From RBC074 sp964470555 (GTDB lineage: Bacteria; Acidobacteriota; Blastocatellia; RBC074): a stretch of 64,000 nt of DNA. Where the stretch lies: assembly GCA_964470555.1 (NCBI GenBank), contig CAYYDG010000030.1:27582-91581 (forward strand). Reading direction: 5' to 3'. Positions 35,138 to 43,277 of the stretch are shown one piece after another; position 1 is the stretch's first letter; every line of letters starts with the position of its first letter. The position numbers and the translations under genes are program-made. The notes beneath the pieces were generated by a model. The model was not told the origin of the DNA, searched no databases, and worked only from the letters and a program-made list of their open reading frames with translations.

Positions 35138-36493
35138 ATGAAGTTAAAGAAATGGTTGTTTGCGACGCAGATTATGATTGCGCTTCTGGCTGGGTTGGCG
35201 GTTTGTCTGCCAGCCGAAAGTCGCTCGCAAGCTCCTGTGCGGCCGGTTGTCGTTGGCGTGTCCACGACGGGCAAACCTGCTGACGAGCGACAACAGACCT
35301 TCGATATTGTCTGGCGCACTGTCAAAGACAGACACTTCGATCCGACCTTTGGTGGATTGGATTGGGACAAGGTGCGGCAGCAATACGAACCGCGTCTTTC
35401 TGCAATCAAAACCGACGCTGAGCTATACAGATTGCTGCAACAGATGCTGGGCGAATTGAAGCAATCCCATTTCAACATCGTTCCGCCGGAATCAGTGATT
35501 GCAGACAATGCGGCGGAACCTCCGAGCGGCAGCACAGGCATTGACGTGAGAATCATTGATGGACAAGCGGTGATCGTTCGCGTTGAAGCCAATTCGCCAG
35601 CGGAGCAAGCGGGAGTACGTACCGGATTCGTCGTCAAACAGGTTGGTGAAACGAAAGTCGAACAATTGATCTTGCCACCAGGAAAAGGCGATTTGTCGGA
35701 AAAGGTTCGCCTGTTGCAGTCAACGCGCCGCGTGTTGCGCGAAATCAACGGCGAGCCGGGCAGTTCCGTCAAGCTAGTGTTTCTGGACGGAAAGAACCAT
35801 TCGCAAACCGCGACCATCGCCCGCGTCAAGCTGAGCGGAGAGTTGTCACCGCGTCTGGGAAACTTTCCTCCGCAATACACAGAGTTTGAATGGAAACGGT
35901 TGTCGGGCAACATTGGCTACATTCGTTTCAACATTTTCACGACGCCGATTTCGGAAAAAATTCGAGCGGCGCTTACCGAACTTCGTGACTCGGCAGGAAT
36001 CGTGATTGATTTGCGCGGCAACCCTGGGGGTGTGGCGGGAATCGCGACTGGCATTGCCGGGCGGCTATCTGATAAAAGCGGCATGCTCGGTACGATGAAA
36101 ATGCGCACGAACGAATTGAAGTTCGCCATTTTCCCGCAACAGAATGCTTATCTCGGTCCGGTGGCAATTTTGATTGACGGTTTGAGCGCTTCGACCAGCG
36201 AGGTGTTTTCCGGCGGAATGCAGGAGCTTGGGCGCGCGGTCGTGATCGGTGAATCCAGCGCAGGAGCTTGTCTGCCATCGGTGTTTCAAAAGCTGCCGAC
36301 TGGGGCTTTGTTTCAATTCGCCATTGCCGATTTCAAAACGCCGAAAGGTGTGTTGATCGAAGGGCGAGGCGTGACGCCGGATGTTGAGGTGAAATGGAAT
36401 CGCGCCAGTCTGTTAAATGGACGCGACGCACAATTGGAAACCGCAATCGAGCAACTGGCTCGATTGCAAAAACGCGAACGGGCGACCAAATGA
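35138..36493 (+). CDS. S41-family C-terminal processing peptidase
   Basis: The protein has 451 residues from the ATG at 35138, whose N-terminus (MKLKKWLFATQIMIALLAGL) is a signal peptide. A PDZ domain (STGIDVRIIDGQAVIVRV, SPAEQAGVRTG) precedes the S41 catalytic domain: IVIDLRGNPGG, the Ser-containing LIDGLSASTSEVFSGG, and GVLIEGRGVTPDVEV near the end. The block that carries the lysine base in CtpA-type enzymes reads GESSAGACLPS here, a variant seen in another S41 subset, so the exact catalytic dyad is uncertain. It likely degrades or trims envelope proteins. It is followed by a small secreted LolA-like protein gene. Confidence 0.9.
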   Translation: MKLKKWLFATQIMIALLAGLAVCLPAESRSQAPVRPVVVGVSTTGKPADERQQTFDIVWRTVKDRHFDPTFGGLDWDKVRQQYEPRLSAIKTDAELYRLLQQMLGELKQSHFNIVPPESVIADNAAEPPSGSTGIDVRIIDGQAVIVRVEANSPAEQAGVRTGFVVKQVGETKVEQLILPPGKGDLSEKVRLLQSTRRVLREINGEPGSSVKLVFLDGKNHSQTATIARVKLSGELSPRLGNFPPQYTEFEWKRLSGNIGYIRFNIFTTPISEKIRAALTELRDSAGIVIDLRGNPGGVAGIATGIAGRLSDKSGMLGTMKMRTNELKFAIFPQQNAYLGPVAILIDGLSASTSEVFSGGMQELGRAVVIGESSAGACLPSVFQKLPTGALFQFAIADFKTPKGVLIEGRGVTPDVEVKWNRASLLNGRDAQLETAIEQLARLQKRERATK

Positions 36494-36558
36494 CGTTCGC
36501 ATTACCAAAGCGGTGCAAGCCTTTCAGCTTGTGACCCAAATCGGAAAGGATGAACCTT

Positions 36559-37314
36559 ATGAAGAAAATTGTCTTGATGTTGGTTTTTGCGTTGATGGCC
36601 ACTTTGTCGGTTGCAGCGCAGGAGAAGAAGGCTGAAGAATCGAAAGCTGCTGCGGCGTTGCCGTCGGTGGACGAAATCCTGGACAAATATGTCAAAGCCA
36701 GTGGCGGCAAAGAAGCGATTCAAAAACTCACTTCACGCACGGCCAAGGGCACGTTCGAGATTGAATCCATGGGCATCAGCGGCGGATTCCAGAGCTTTGC
36801 CAAAGCGCCGAACAAAAATGCGATGGTTATCGAAATTCCCGGATTCGGAACCGTCCAGCAAGTGTTTGACGGAACCAAAGCCTGGGACAGCAATCCGCAA
36901 ACCGGATTGCGCGAATTGAGCGGGGCAGAATTGGCTGCGCAAAAGCGCGACGCCGATTTCTATCAAGCCATCAATCTGAAATCCCACTATTCCAAGATGA
37001 CAGTCAAAGGCAAGGAAAAGGTCGGAACTGCCGAAGCTTATCTGGTCGAAGCCGTGCCGAATGAAGGCAGTGCGGAAAAACTGTATTTCGACGCTTCTAC
37101 CGGCTTGTTGATTCGCACCGATACGGAGCGCGAATCGCCCGAAGGCAAGATGGCGATTGAAGCCTATATGTCAGACTACAAAATGGTGGATGGCGTGAAC
37201 ATCCCGCACACGCTGAAGCAGGTCACGCCGATGTTTTCGATGACCATCAAAATGGAAGAGATCAAACACAACGCTACGGTGGAAGACGCCAAGTTCAACA
37301 AACCGGCCAACTAA
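36559..37314 (+). CDS. Secreted LolA-like lipoprotein-sorting family protein
   Basis: The second ATG (36559) is the better start, as AAAGGA lies 9 bases upstream; the first ATG overlaps that site. The 251-residue protein has a signal peptide (MKKIVLMLVFALMATLSVAA) and the fold signature of periplasmic LolA/LppX-like proteins: EILDKYVKASGGKEAIQKL, alternating beta strands, KLYFDASTGLLIRTD, and DYKMVDGVNIPHTL. Such proteins carry lipids or lipoproteins in the periplasm. The specific cargo is unknown. It is probably co-transcribed with the S41 peptidase gene; a strong terminator follows. Confidence 0.8.
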   Translation: MKKIVLMLVFALMATLSVAAQEKKAEESKAAAALPSVDEILDKYVKASGGKEAIQKLTSRTAKGTFEIESMGISGGFQSFAKAPNKNAMVIEIPGFGTVQQVFDGTKAWDSNPQTGLRELSGAELAAQKRDADFYQAINLKSHYSKMTVKGKEKVGTAEAYLVEAVPNEGSAEKLYFDASTGLLIRTDTERESPEGKMAIEAYMSDYKMVDGVNIPHTLKQVTPMFSMTIKMEEIKHNATVEDAKFNKPAN

Positions 37315-37339
37315 AACCGAATCTGAAACGGTGAAAGCG

Positions 37340-37370
37340 AAAGGGACGAGTTCAATCTCGTCCCTTTTGT
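37340..37370 (+). terminator. Intrinsic terminator after the LolA-like gene
   Basis: AAAGGGACGAG (37340-37350) pairs perfectly with CTCGTCCCTTT (37357-37367), followed by TGTTGTTT. It sits between convergent genes and may act in both directions. Confidence 0.9.
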
Positions 37371-37373
37371 TGT

Positions 37374-38255
37374 TTAACTGGCTCGTTTGACTTCGTGGTG
37401 CAGCAAGTCGGTTGTGGCTTCAGTGACAGGATGCTGAATGGAAGCTGGCGGTAATTCGTTGGTGTTTGGAACCTGTGCGCCTTCGACAAAGTTGCGGCGC
37501 GGAGTTGGCAACGAATCCTGTTCGATTGGCTGGTTGACCAGTTGGCGGAGTTTGTGCCAGCCGTAAATGAGCATCAGCAACCCAGTCCCGCCAAGCAACG
37601 ACGAAACGACGCCGATGATTCGTACCAGCTTGGCGAATTTGATCGGATCGGCGCTGCCAAACGGCAAGATCAACAATAAAGCTCCGGCAATTAACAAAAA
37701 GAACAACCCTGTTCCCAGATTCTGCTGGCTGGAATTCGCGCCGGACAGCAGCCTCAACACTTCTGTTTCTGCCGGAGCCGTGACGTTCAATGGCGAGCCG
37801 CATTTACGGCAAAACCGCGTGCTGCCTGCGGTTTCGGCTCCGCAGGTCGAGCAATGAGCCGATGCTGTTTTAGCCATGGCGATTGCCAGGATCGCTTCGG
37901 CTTCGCGTGTCAGCGTATTGTGATCGCCTTTGCTCAAATAGCCGGAGTAAACGCCTTTGATTTCGTAAGCAAAAGTTACGCGCGACAGGCTGGGGCCAAT
38001 GGGTTTTATGCCGACATTGAGCGTGGTTTGATAATCCAGAATGTTCGATGAGCAACCGGAAGCTGCACCGTTTTTGGCGCTACGTTTGGCCTGGACGGGA
38101 TTTTCATTCAACACTCGGTAACCCATCTGTTCCAGCGCATCGGCCAGCCGCAAACGTATGTGTTCTGCGTCGCCGGCGACTTGACGAGTCAGGTCGTGTT
38201 CGAAGGTGTAGTACCCGCTGCCGTCGCCCATGGTTGCCAAGAATTCCGCGCTCAT
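37374..38255 (-). CDS. Zinc-ribbon membrane protein of unknown function
   Basis: The ATG at 38255 is preceded by GGAGG; 293 residues follow. Residues about 1-130 form an unassigned globular domain (YTFEHDLTRQVAGDAEHIRL, GYRVLNENP, VTFAYEIKGVYSGYLSKGDH). Next comes a double-CxxC zinc ribbon (CSTCGAETAGSTRFCRKCGSP), then two membrane helices (GTGLFFLLIAGALLLILPF and IIGVVSSLLGGTGLLMLIYG) and a polar tail. Such zinc-ribbon/TM proteins are common in Acidobacteriota and uncharacterised. It ends tail to tail with the LolA-like gene, and the DtxR-type gene lies upstream. Confidence 0.75.
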   Translation of the reverse strand: MSAEFLATMGDGSGYYTFEHDLTRQVAGDAEHIRLRLADALEQMGYRVLNENPVQAKRSAKNGAASGCSSNILDYQTTLNVGIKPIGPSLSRVTFAYEIKGVYSGYLSKGDHNTLTREAEAILAIAMAKTASAHCSTCGAETAGSTRFCRKCGSPLNVTAPAETEVLRLLSGANSSQQNLGTGLFFLLIAGALLLILPFGSADPIKFAKLVRIIGVVSSLLGGTGLLMLIYGWHKLRQLVNQPIEQDSLPTPRRNFVEGAQVPNTNELPPASIQHPVTEATTDLLHHEVKRAS

Positions 38256-38325
38256 AAATTCCTCCGGGTTGTGTGAAGGTGTTGTCAGTCGCGGTAACGA
38301 AACTGCCACAGCAAAAGTTCACAGC

Positions 38326-38997
38326 CTATTGCTCGTCATTTTTTCGCCAAACGTAAATGTCGCGGGCGATGTCGTTTTCCAGCGCGATTTGAGTTTCATC
38401 GCATTGAATGACGAAGCTCGGAAATTTCTGTTTGACTTTGATCGGGACTCCGGGCGTGATGCCGAATGAAGAAAGTTTGCGAATGCGCGGAAAATTGGCG
38501 GCGCTGACATAAGCGACTTGCGCCTGTTCGCCGACTTCCAGCCGATCAATCGAAGCGACCAGTGAATTGACGTGATCTTCGGCCTGACGGCAACAATCGC
38601 CTTCGGGGATAGGGTGGTTGTGCGGGCAAAATCGCGGATGACCGAGCAGCGTGCAAATGGCATCGGTGACGCCGCGCGCCAGCAGATGTTCAAATTCGCA
38701 GGCGTCGGCTTCGCTTTCTTCCAACGTCATGCCCAGAACGTCAACGACCAATCGTTCGGCCAACCGGTGGCGGCGAATGATTTCTCCGGCGGTTTGGCGA
38801 CCCAGCGGCGTCAATCGGATTTCGCCGCTGCCGTTGCGCGTCAGATAGCCTTCGCGTTCGCATTCGGCCAGCAATTCTTCGGTGACTTCGGTCATCGCGT
38901 CGTCGGCAATCGTTTCAACGGCAGCCGAGCCGCGCTCTTCGTTAGTCCAGACCGATTCCAGAACTTCGACAATATCCTGTGAGAGCCAGTTGTGCAT
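38326..38997 (-). CDS. DtxR-family metal-dependent regulator with FeoA-like C-terminus
   Basis: This is a 223-residue iron- or manganese-sensing repressor. A winged helix (EELLAECEREGYLTRNGSGE, then IRLTPLGRQTA) is followed by the metal-binding dimerisation domain (RHRLAERLVVDVLGM, ACEFEHLLARGVTD, then GHPRFCPHNHPIPEGDCC). The C-terminal 75 residues (RLEVGEQAQVAYVSAAN, then ITPGVPIKVKQKFP) are an SH3-like FeoA domain. It starts 4 bases after the feoB stop, so it is translationally coupled to the iron transporter it probably controls. The FeoA-like part may stand in for a separate FeoA, which is not seen. Confidence 0.9.
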   Translation of the reverse strand: MHNWLSQDIVEVLESVWTNEERGSAAVETIADDAMTEVTEELLAECEREGYLTRNGSGEIRLTPLGRQTAGEIIRRHRLAERLVVDVLGMTLEESEADACEFEHLLARGVTDAICTLLGHPRFCPHNHPIPEGDCCRQAEDHVNSLVASIDRLEVGEQAQVAYVSAANFPRIRKLSSFGITPGVPIKVKQKFPSFVIQCDETQIALENDIARDIYVWRKNDEQ

Positions 38998-39001
38998 AAA
39001 G

Positions 39002-41344
39002 TTAAAAGTTGATTTTCAAAACTCGCAAAACCAGGTTGACGACTCCACCGACGGCGATGGCGAACGGCGTGATGAAAGCCAGAATGATGAGCGCCTTTTT
39101 CGTTCCTTGTTCGCGGACGATCATAAAGAAATTGGCGACGCAGGGAATAAACAGCGTCAGCACGATCAGCGATACAACGATTTGTACCGGAGTCAGCAGA
39201 TTGTCGCCGACCATGTCATATAAACCTGCCGCGCCGTAATCGCGTCGCAGAAAACCAAGTACCAACACCTGCGCCGTTTTTTCGGGAAGCTCCAGCACAC
39301 CAGTCACCAGTGGAGCCAGCGAATTGTTAATCATATCCAGCCCGCTCAAACTCCCCCACGGCGTGGGCACTTTGACGCGATCCAGGACGAACAAAATCAG
39401 CGTGCCGAGCAGGAACAACGGCAGCGCTTCTTTCAGATACCACTTCATGCGATAGCGCGTTTTTGTCCAGACGTTTTTCAAGACCGGCACGCGAATCGGC
39501 GGAATCTCAAAGATGAAGTCGCCGCGTTTGCCTTTGACGATTTTTGACGACAGATAACCGACCAGAAACATTTGCGACAGCACCACTCCGAACACCGTCA
39601 GCATAGCCCATCCGCTCAAAGAAGCGCTGATGGCCAGAATCACGCCCAGTTGTGCAGAGCAGGGAACTCCCAACGCCAACAAGATGGTGGCGATCAATCG
39701 CTCTTTTTTCGTTTCCAGAATGCGTGTGGTCATGGTGGCCATGGTGTCGCAGCCCAACCCCAACACCATCGGCAACACGGCTTTGCCGTTCAAACCCATG
39801 ACGCGAAACACGCGGTCGGACAGAATCGCCAGTCGTGGCAGGTAGCCGCTGTCTTCCAACAAACCGAACGCGATGAAAAACGTCATGACAATCGGCAAGA
39901 CAATCGCCAGGGCGTAAGTCAAACCTACGGAAATCAGCCCGTATTCTCCGACGAAAAAGTCATAAACGATTCCCGCCGGAATCAGCTTTTGCAGGTTAGG
40001 CGTCAGCAACACGTTGAAGACGTTGTTTTCCAGCGCGTCAACCAAAGTGCCTGCGCCGATGACGCCGACGAATTCGTACATCAGCAACAGCACGACGATC
40101 ATCAGCGGAGCGCCCGTTCGCCAATCGCGCGTCCAATGGCCCAATCGTTCGGCGAAACGTTCCGAACGTCGCAGCACAAACGCCAGCGGAATCATTACTG
40201 GCGCGATCAACACCAGAAACTGCGTAATCGCTGGATACAACAATCCGGTTTCATACGTGCTGCCGTCATCGGCCAGTTTGCCGAACAGCAACGAACCAAG
40301 CCAGCCAAGATGGTTGTTTTGCAAAAACGACAACGCGGCGGGAATGACGCTTCGATCCATCCACGAATGCACCCAACCGTAAGGCGTAGGCAAACCAAAC
40401 AAACGACCAAGCTCAGTGTAGGTGAACAGCAACAAACCTGCCGCTAAACAAATCAGCGCGACTTTCAACCAATATCCATTGCCATCGCTGCTTTCGTGAA
40501 AAACGCTCGGCAGAGTTTTTTTGTACTGTGCGACCGAACGCTCCAAAAAGACGTTTCGCATTTCTTCGAGGCGAACCGCGCAGCTTCGGATTTTGGTTCT
40601 GGTTGCGGCGTCATTCGGCAATTCGCCGTCGGCAACGCGGCTGAGCCACGATTCGGCTCCGCGACGAAACCCGGAATCCTGGGTTTGTAACCATTCGACG
40701 GTTATTTGCAGCGGCAGATGGTTGTCGGTTTTCGGCTTCAAGCCTTTCAAAAAATCTTCGTTGTTCAGAATTCTATTGCGCTGGCTTTCAAGCGGATCGT
40801 TGGGAACTTTGGCGTGAACGATGGATTTGAAAATCGAATACAGCCCTTCGCCTTCGATGGCGACAGCAGGGACGACCGGAATGCCAAAGAGTTCGCTGAT
40901 GCCTTTGGCGTCTATTTCAATGCCGCGATGCCGCGCTTCGTCCATCATGTTCAACACCAGCACCATGGGGATTTTCAACTCAGCCAGTTGAGAAGTAATC
41001 ATCAACGTCCGCCGAAGATTTTTGGCGTCGGCAACCTGTACAATCACGTCCGGCTCGGCTTCGAGCAGCATGTCGCGCGTCACTCGTTCGTCATCCGATT
41101 GCGGAGCCAAAGAGTTAATGCCCGGCGTATCCACCACTTCCCATTCTTCGCCGCCATATTTCATTTTGCCGCGCGACACCTCGACCGTCGTGCCTGGGTA
41201 GTTCGATACGGTCACGTATTTCCCAGTCAGATAACCGAAGACAACCGATTTGCCTACATTCGGATTGCCAACCAGCAGAAGCCTGGGAGTTTTACTTTTC
41301 GGCTTGGAAACTTTTTTGGGGTTAATTTGAACAAGAGTGGACAT
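39002..41344 (-). CDS. feoB: Ferrous iron transporter FeoB
   Basis: FeoB imports Fe(II) across the inner membrane. The 780 residues carry the N-terminal G domain (GNPNVGKS at 26-33, DTPG in VVDTPGINSL, NMMD) and the membrane domain with two Gate-type repeats (SGYLPRLAILSDRVFRVMGL, LGLGCDTMATMTTR, LGVPCSAQLGV). The cysteines in LGLGC and VPCSAQ are the conserved ones proposed to handle iron. The gene leads an operon with the DtxR/FeoA gene. A terminator-like hairpin on the opposite strand lies 118 bases upstream of the start. Confidence 0.95.
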   Translation of the reverse strand: MSTLVQINPKKVSKPKSKTPRLLLVGNPNVGKSVVFGYLTGKYVTVSNYPGTTVEVSRGKMKYGGEEWEVVDTPGINSLAPQSDDERVTRDMLLEAEPDVIVQVADAKNLRRTLMITSQLAELKIPMVLVLNMMDEARHRGIEIDAKGISELFGIPVVPAVAIEGEGLYSIFKSIVHAKVPNDPLESQRNRILNNEDFLKGLKPKTDNHLPLQITVEWLQTQDSGFRRGAESWLSRVADGELPNDAATRTKIRSCAVRLEEMRNVFLERSVAQYKKTLPSVFHESSDGNGYWLKVALICLAAGLLLFTYTELGRLFGLPTPYGWVHSWMDRSVIPAALSFLQNNHLGWLGSLLFGKLADDGSTYETGLLYPAITQFLVLIAPVMIPLAFVLRRSERFAERLGHWTRDWRTGAPLMIVVLLLMYEFVGVIGAGTLVDALENNVFNVLLTPNLQKLIPAGIVYDFFVGEYGLISVGLTYALAIVLPIVMTFFIAFGLLEDSGYLPRLAILSDRVFRVMGLNGKAVLPMVLGLGCDTMATMTTRILETKKERLIATILLALGVPCSAQLGVILAISASLSGWAMLTVFGVVLSQMFLVGYLSSKIVKGKRGDFIFEIPPIRVPVLKNVWTKTRYRMKWYLKEALPLFLLGTLILFVLDRVKVPTPWGSLSGLDMINNSLAPLVTGVLELPEKTAQVLVLGFLRRDYGAAGLYDMVGDNLLTPVQIVVSLIVLTLFIPCVANFFMIVREQGTKKALIILAFITPFAIAVGGVVNLVLRVLKINF

Positions 41345-41794
41345 AGGGCAATCAATTATCTTCTTCTCAATGAAACATTGTGATGAGTAAGCCGCTATTT
41401 TACAGATTGCAGCGATATTGAAAAGGGTTTTCAGAATTCAGGCGGAGATATTTTCAGGAAGAAGTGGCTTCCGAATTGGATTCGGAAGCCACTTTTTAGA
41501 GACACAGGACTAGGCACCTAATTGAGTTCAGCATAGGCGCATGGTCTCAATTTCAGGTAATCGCAAATTTAAGTCTTCGTAAATTGCCAGAGTGTCAAGA
41601 GCGTGCAGCCAGCAAATCTTACGCACAGATAACAAGCAGATAACTCAGGCTGAACATACTGTGGGTAAATATGTGTTGGACAATTCGGGCAGAACGGCTT
41701 CTGGTCTTTTTATAGGGGACAGCAATTCGGAGCGACGGATCAGGGTTTTGACTGAACGGATTGTCCGTCACTTCACCCGTTAGAAAACAAAACT
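41345..41794. other. Divergent intergenic region between feoB and the OlsB-like gene
   Basis: No gene is supported here. The region should hold promoters for feoB (leftward) and the acyltransferase gene (rightward). Its one clear element is the hairpin at 41462-41497. Confidence 0.5.
41462..41497 (+). terminator. Orphan rho-independent terminator
   Basis: AAGTGGCTTCCGAAT (41462-41476) and its exact complement (41480-41494) form a 15-bp stem with a 3-base loop, followed by a T run on the plus strand. No plus-strand gene precedes it, so it may end an unannotated small RNA, or insulate feoB from opposing transcription. Confidence 0.8.
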
Positions 41795-42598
41795 ATGCTG
41801 GCAACCATTCAAACTCAACAAATTCAGCCCATCCGCACAGGCAAACTGGAAGTTCGGCTGGCCACGACCTTGCCGGAACTGGACGCGGCGATGCGGTTGC
41901 GATTCGAGGTGTTCAACCTGGAATTGCAGGAAGGTTTGCAATCGTCTTACGAACGCGGCTACGACTCGGACGCTTTCGATGCGTATTGCGATCATTTGAT
42001 CGTCAAAGACCTGGAGCTTGGCGAAATAGTCGGAACCTACAGATTGCTGCGTCAGCCCGTCGCCGACCGAAACATAGGCTTTTATTCTGAAACCGAATTC
42101 GATCTGGAGAATTTGAAAAGCGCCTGTGCCGCCGTCGGCGGAAACTTGTTGGAACTCGGACGCTCGTGCATCGCCGAAACACATCGGTCGTTTGCGACGA
42201 TCAATCTTTTGTGGAACGCCATCGTGCGATATGCGGCGGAACATCGGATCACGCATTTGTTCGGTTGCGGCAGTTTGCATCTGGCCGGCGAAAGACAGGT
42301 ACAGCAGGTTTACGCCTATTTGAAAGCTCGGCATTTTGCTGCGGAAGAATTTCGCGTCTATCCGCTGGCCGGTTGCCGAATGGCGATTGAAGAAGAATCT
42401 GTGGCTGTTGAAGATACACGTTCAGTCACAAAGCTGATTTCGCCAATCCTGAAAGGTTATTTGCGCACGGGAGCCGTCGTTTGCGGAGCGCCCGCTTATG
42501 ACGACGAGTTCGGAACTGCGGATGTGCTGGTGTTGATGGAAATGGCGAAACTCGCAGATCGGTATCGGCAACATTACGCTTCGGAGGTTGGACGATGA
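41795..42598 (+). CDS. OlsB-like ornithine/amino-acid N-acyltransferase
   Basis: The 267 residues match the OlsB/hemolysin-type GNAT family: MRLRFEVFNLELQEGL, DAYCDHLIVKD, EIVGTYRLL, IGFYSETEFDLENL, and the diagnostic LLELGRSCIAETHRS followed by TINLLWNAIVRY. OlsB moves a 3-hydroxyacyl group from ACP to the alpha-amine of ornithine, the first step to ornithine lipids, phosphorus-free membrane lipids often made in phosphate shortage. No adjacent olsA-like O-acyltransferase is seen. The C-terminal 60 residues (ISPILKGYLRTGAVVCG) are typical of the longer hemolysin-like subgroup. It overlaps the next small gene by 4 bases. Confidence 0.8.
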   Translation: MLATIQTQQIQPIRTGKLEVRLATTLPELDAAMRLRFEVFNLELQEGLQSSYERGYDSDAFDAYCDHLIVKDLELGEIVGTYRLLRQPVADRNIGFYSETEFDLENLKSACAAVGGNLLELGRSCIAETHRSFATINLLWNAIVRYAAEHRITHLFGCGSLHLAGERQVQQVYAYLKARHFAAEEFRVYPLAGCRMAIEEESVAVEDTRSVTKLISPILKGYLRTGAVVCGAPAYDDEFGTADVLVLMEMAKLADRYRQHYASEVGR

Positions 42599-42816
42599 AT
42601 CCGGCTAACGCGGCTGCAATGCAATCCAAACCCAATGCTCAGTCCTCAAAGTCAAACGGTAATTCCAGATCGAAGAATCGGAAAACGGCTGCGACGGCTG
42701 ACACGAAAACTGAATTCACCGCAGATTTTGTGGTGGGGGCTTTGTTGTATTCGCTTCTCGGCTCCAATCGCAGCGAAGCCGTTGTTTCTTTTCTGCCCGA
42801 AGAGGAGCGGAACTGA
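42595..42816 (+). CDS. Small protein coupled to the OlsB-like gene
   Basis: A 73-codon gene whose ATG overlaps the preceding stop codon (ATGA), with GGAGG upstream. The N-terminal half is polar (Ser/Asn/Lys-rich, SKSNGNSRSKNRKTAATA) and the C-terminal half has a short hydrophobic stretch (TADFVVGALLYSLLGS). No family is recognised. The start overlap and ribosome site argue that it is translated. Confidence 0.55.
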   Translation: MNPANAAAMQSKPNAQSSKSNGNSRSKNRKTAATADTKTEFTADFVVGALLYSLLGSNRSEAVVSFLPEEERN

Positions 42817-42836
42817 AAAATCGTCAGGGAAGATTT

Positions 42837-43040
42837 ATGGCACGACGAATTGATAACGAATGCGCGTATTGCGGCGAGGAGTTGGAAATTGAAACCGGCC
42901 TGATAGGGAAAGACTGGAAGCTGTATTGTTCGGCGGAATGCACCAGCGGCGGCGAAAAACTCTCGCTTCGTGAAATGGAGCAGTTGATGAAAGTGGCAAT
43001 TCCCAGCCGGCATTATGCAGCGTTGGATGAAACGGCCTGA
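42837..43040 (+). CDS. Small zinc-ribbon protein
   Basis: This 67-residue protein starts at an ATG after AGGGAAG. CAYCGEELEIETGLIGKDWK and LYCSAEC give a CxxC...CxxxC zinc ribbon; the rest is a helix. It resembles short transcription- or RNA-associated zinc ribbons. It lies third in the OlsB-like gene cluster, 20 bases after the preceding small gene. Function unknown. Confidence 0.7.
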   Translation: MARRIDNECAYCGEELEIETGLIGKDWKLYCSAECTSGGEKLSLREMEQLMKVAIPSRHYAALDETA

Positions 43041-43053
43041 ATCCCCCAGGTCT

Positions 43054-43119
43054 TTTACCTGAAATTAACCCTGGTCTTACTTTGATTTAACTTCGGCCTT
43101 ACTTCGATTTAAGCGGGCG
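43054..43119 (+). promoter_or_regulatory. Six 11-bp direct repeats, PhoB/PhoP-box-like
   Basis: Six in-phase 11-base units begin at 43054, 43065, 43076, 43087, 43098 and 43109: TTTACC, TTAACC, CTTACT, TTAACT, CTTACT and TTAAGC, each followed by five less conserved bases. An 11-bp direct repeat of TTAAC type is the known operator form of OmpR/PhoB-family regulators such as B. subtilis PhoP (TTAACA). The array ends about 160 bases before the first TonB-receptor gene. Which regulator binds is not known. Confidence 0.7.
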
Positions 43120-43277
43120 TTGCTAGATTGCCTACCTACAGCAATCAAACCTAAAACGTAGACAAATGTAAATTCCGAACGCTTCGGCTTGGGAATCGTC
43201 CGCTGTGGGCGTGTTGGCCAAGGCCGGAAAGGCGTTCGTCCGTCAAATCAGTTTCGATCCACTCAACAGGAGAAATT

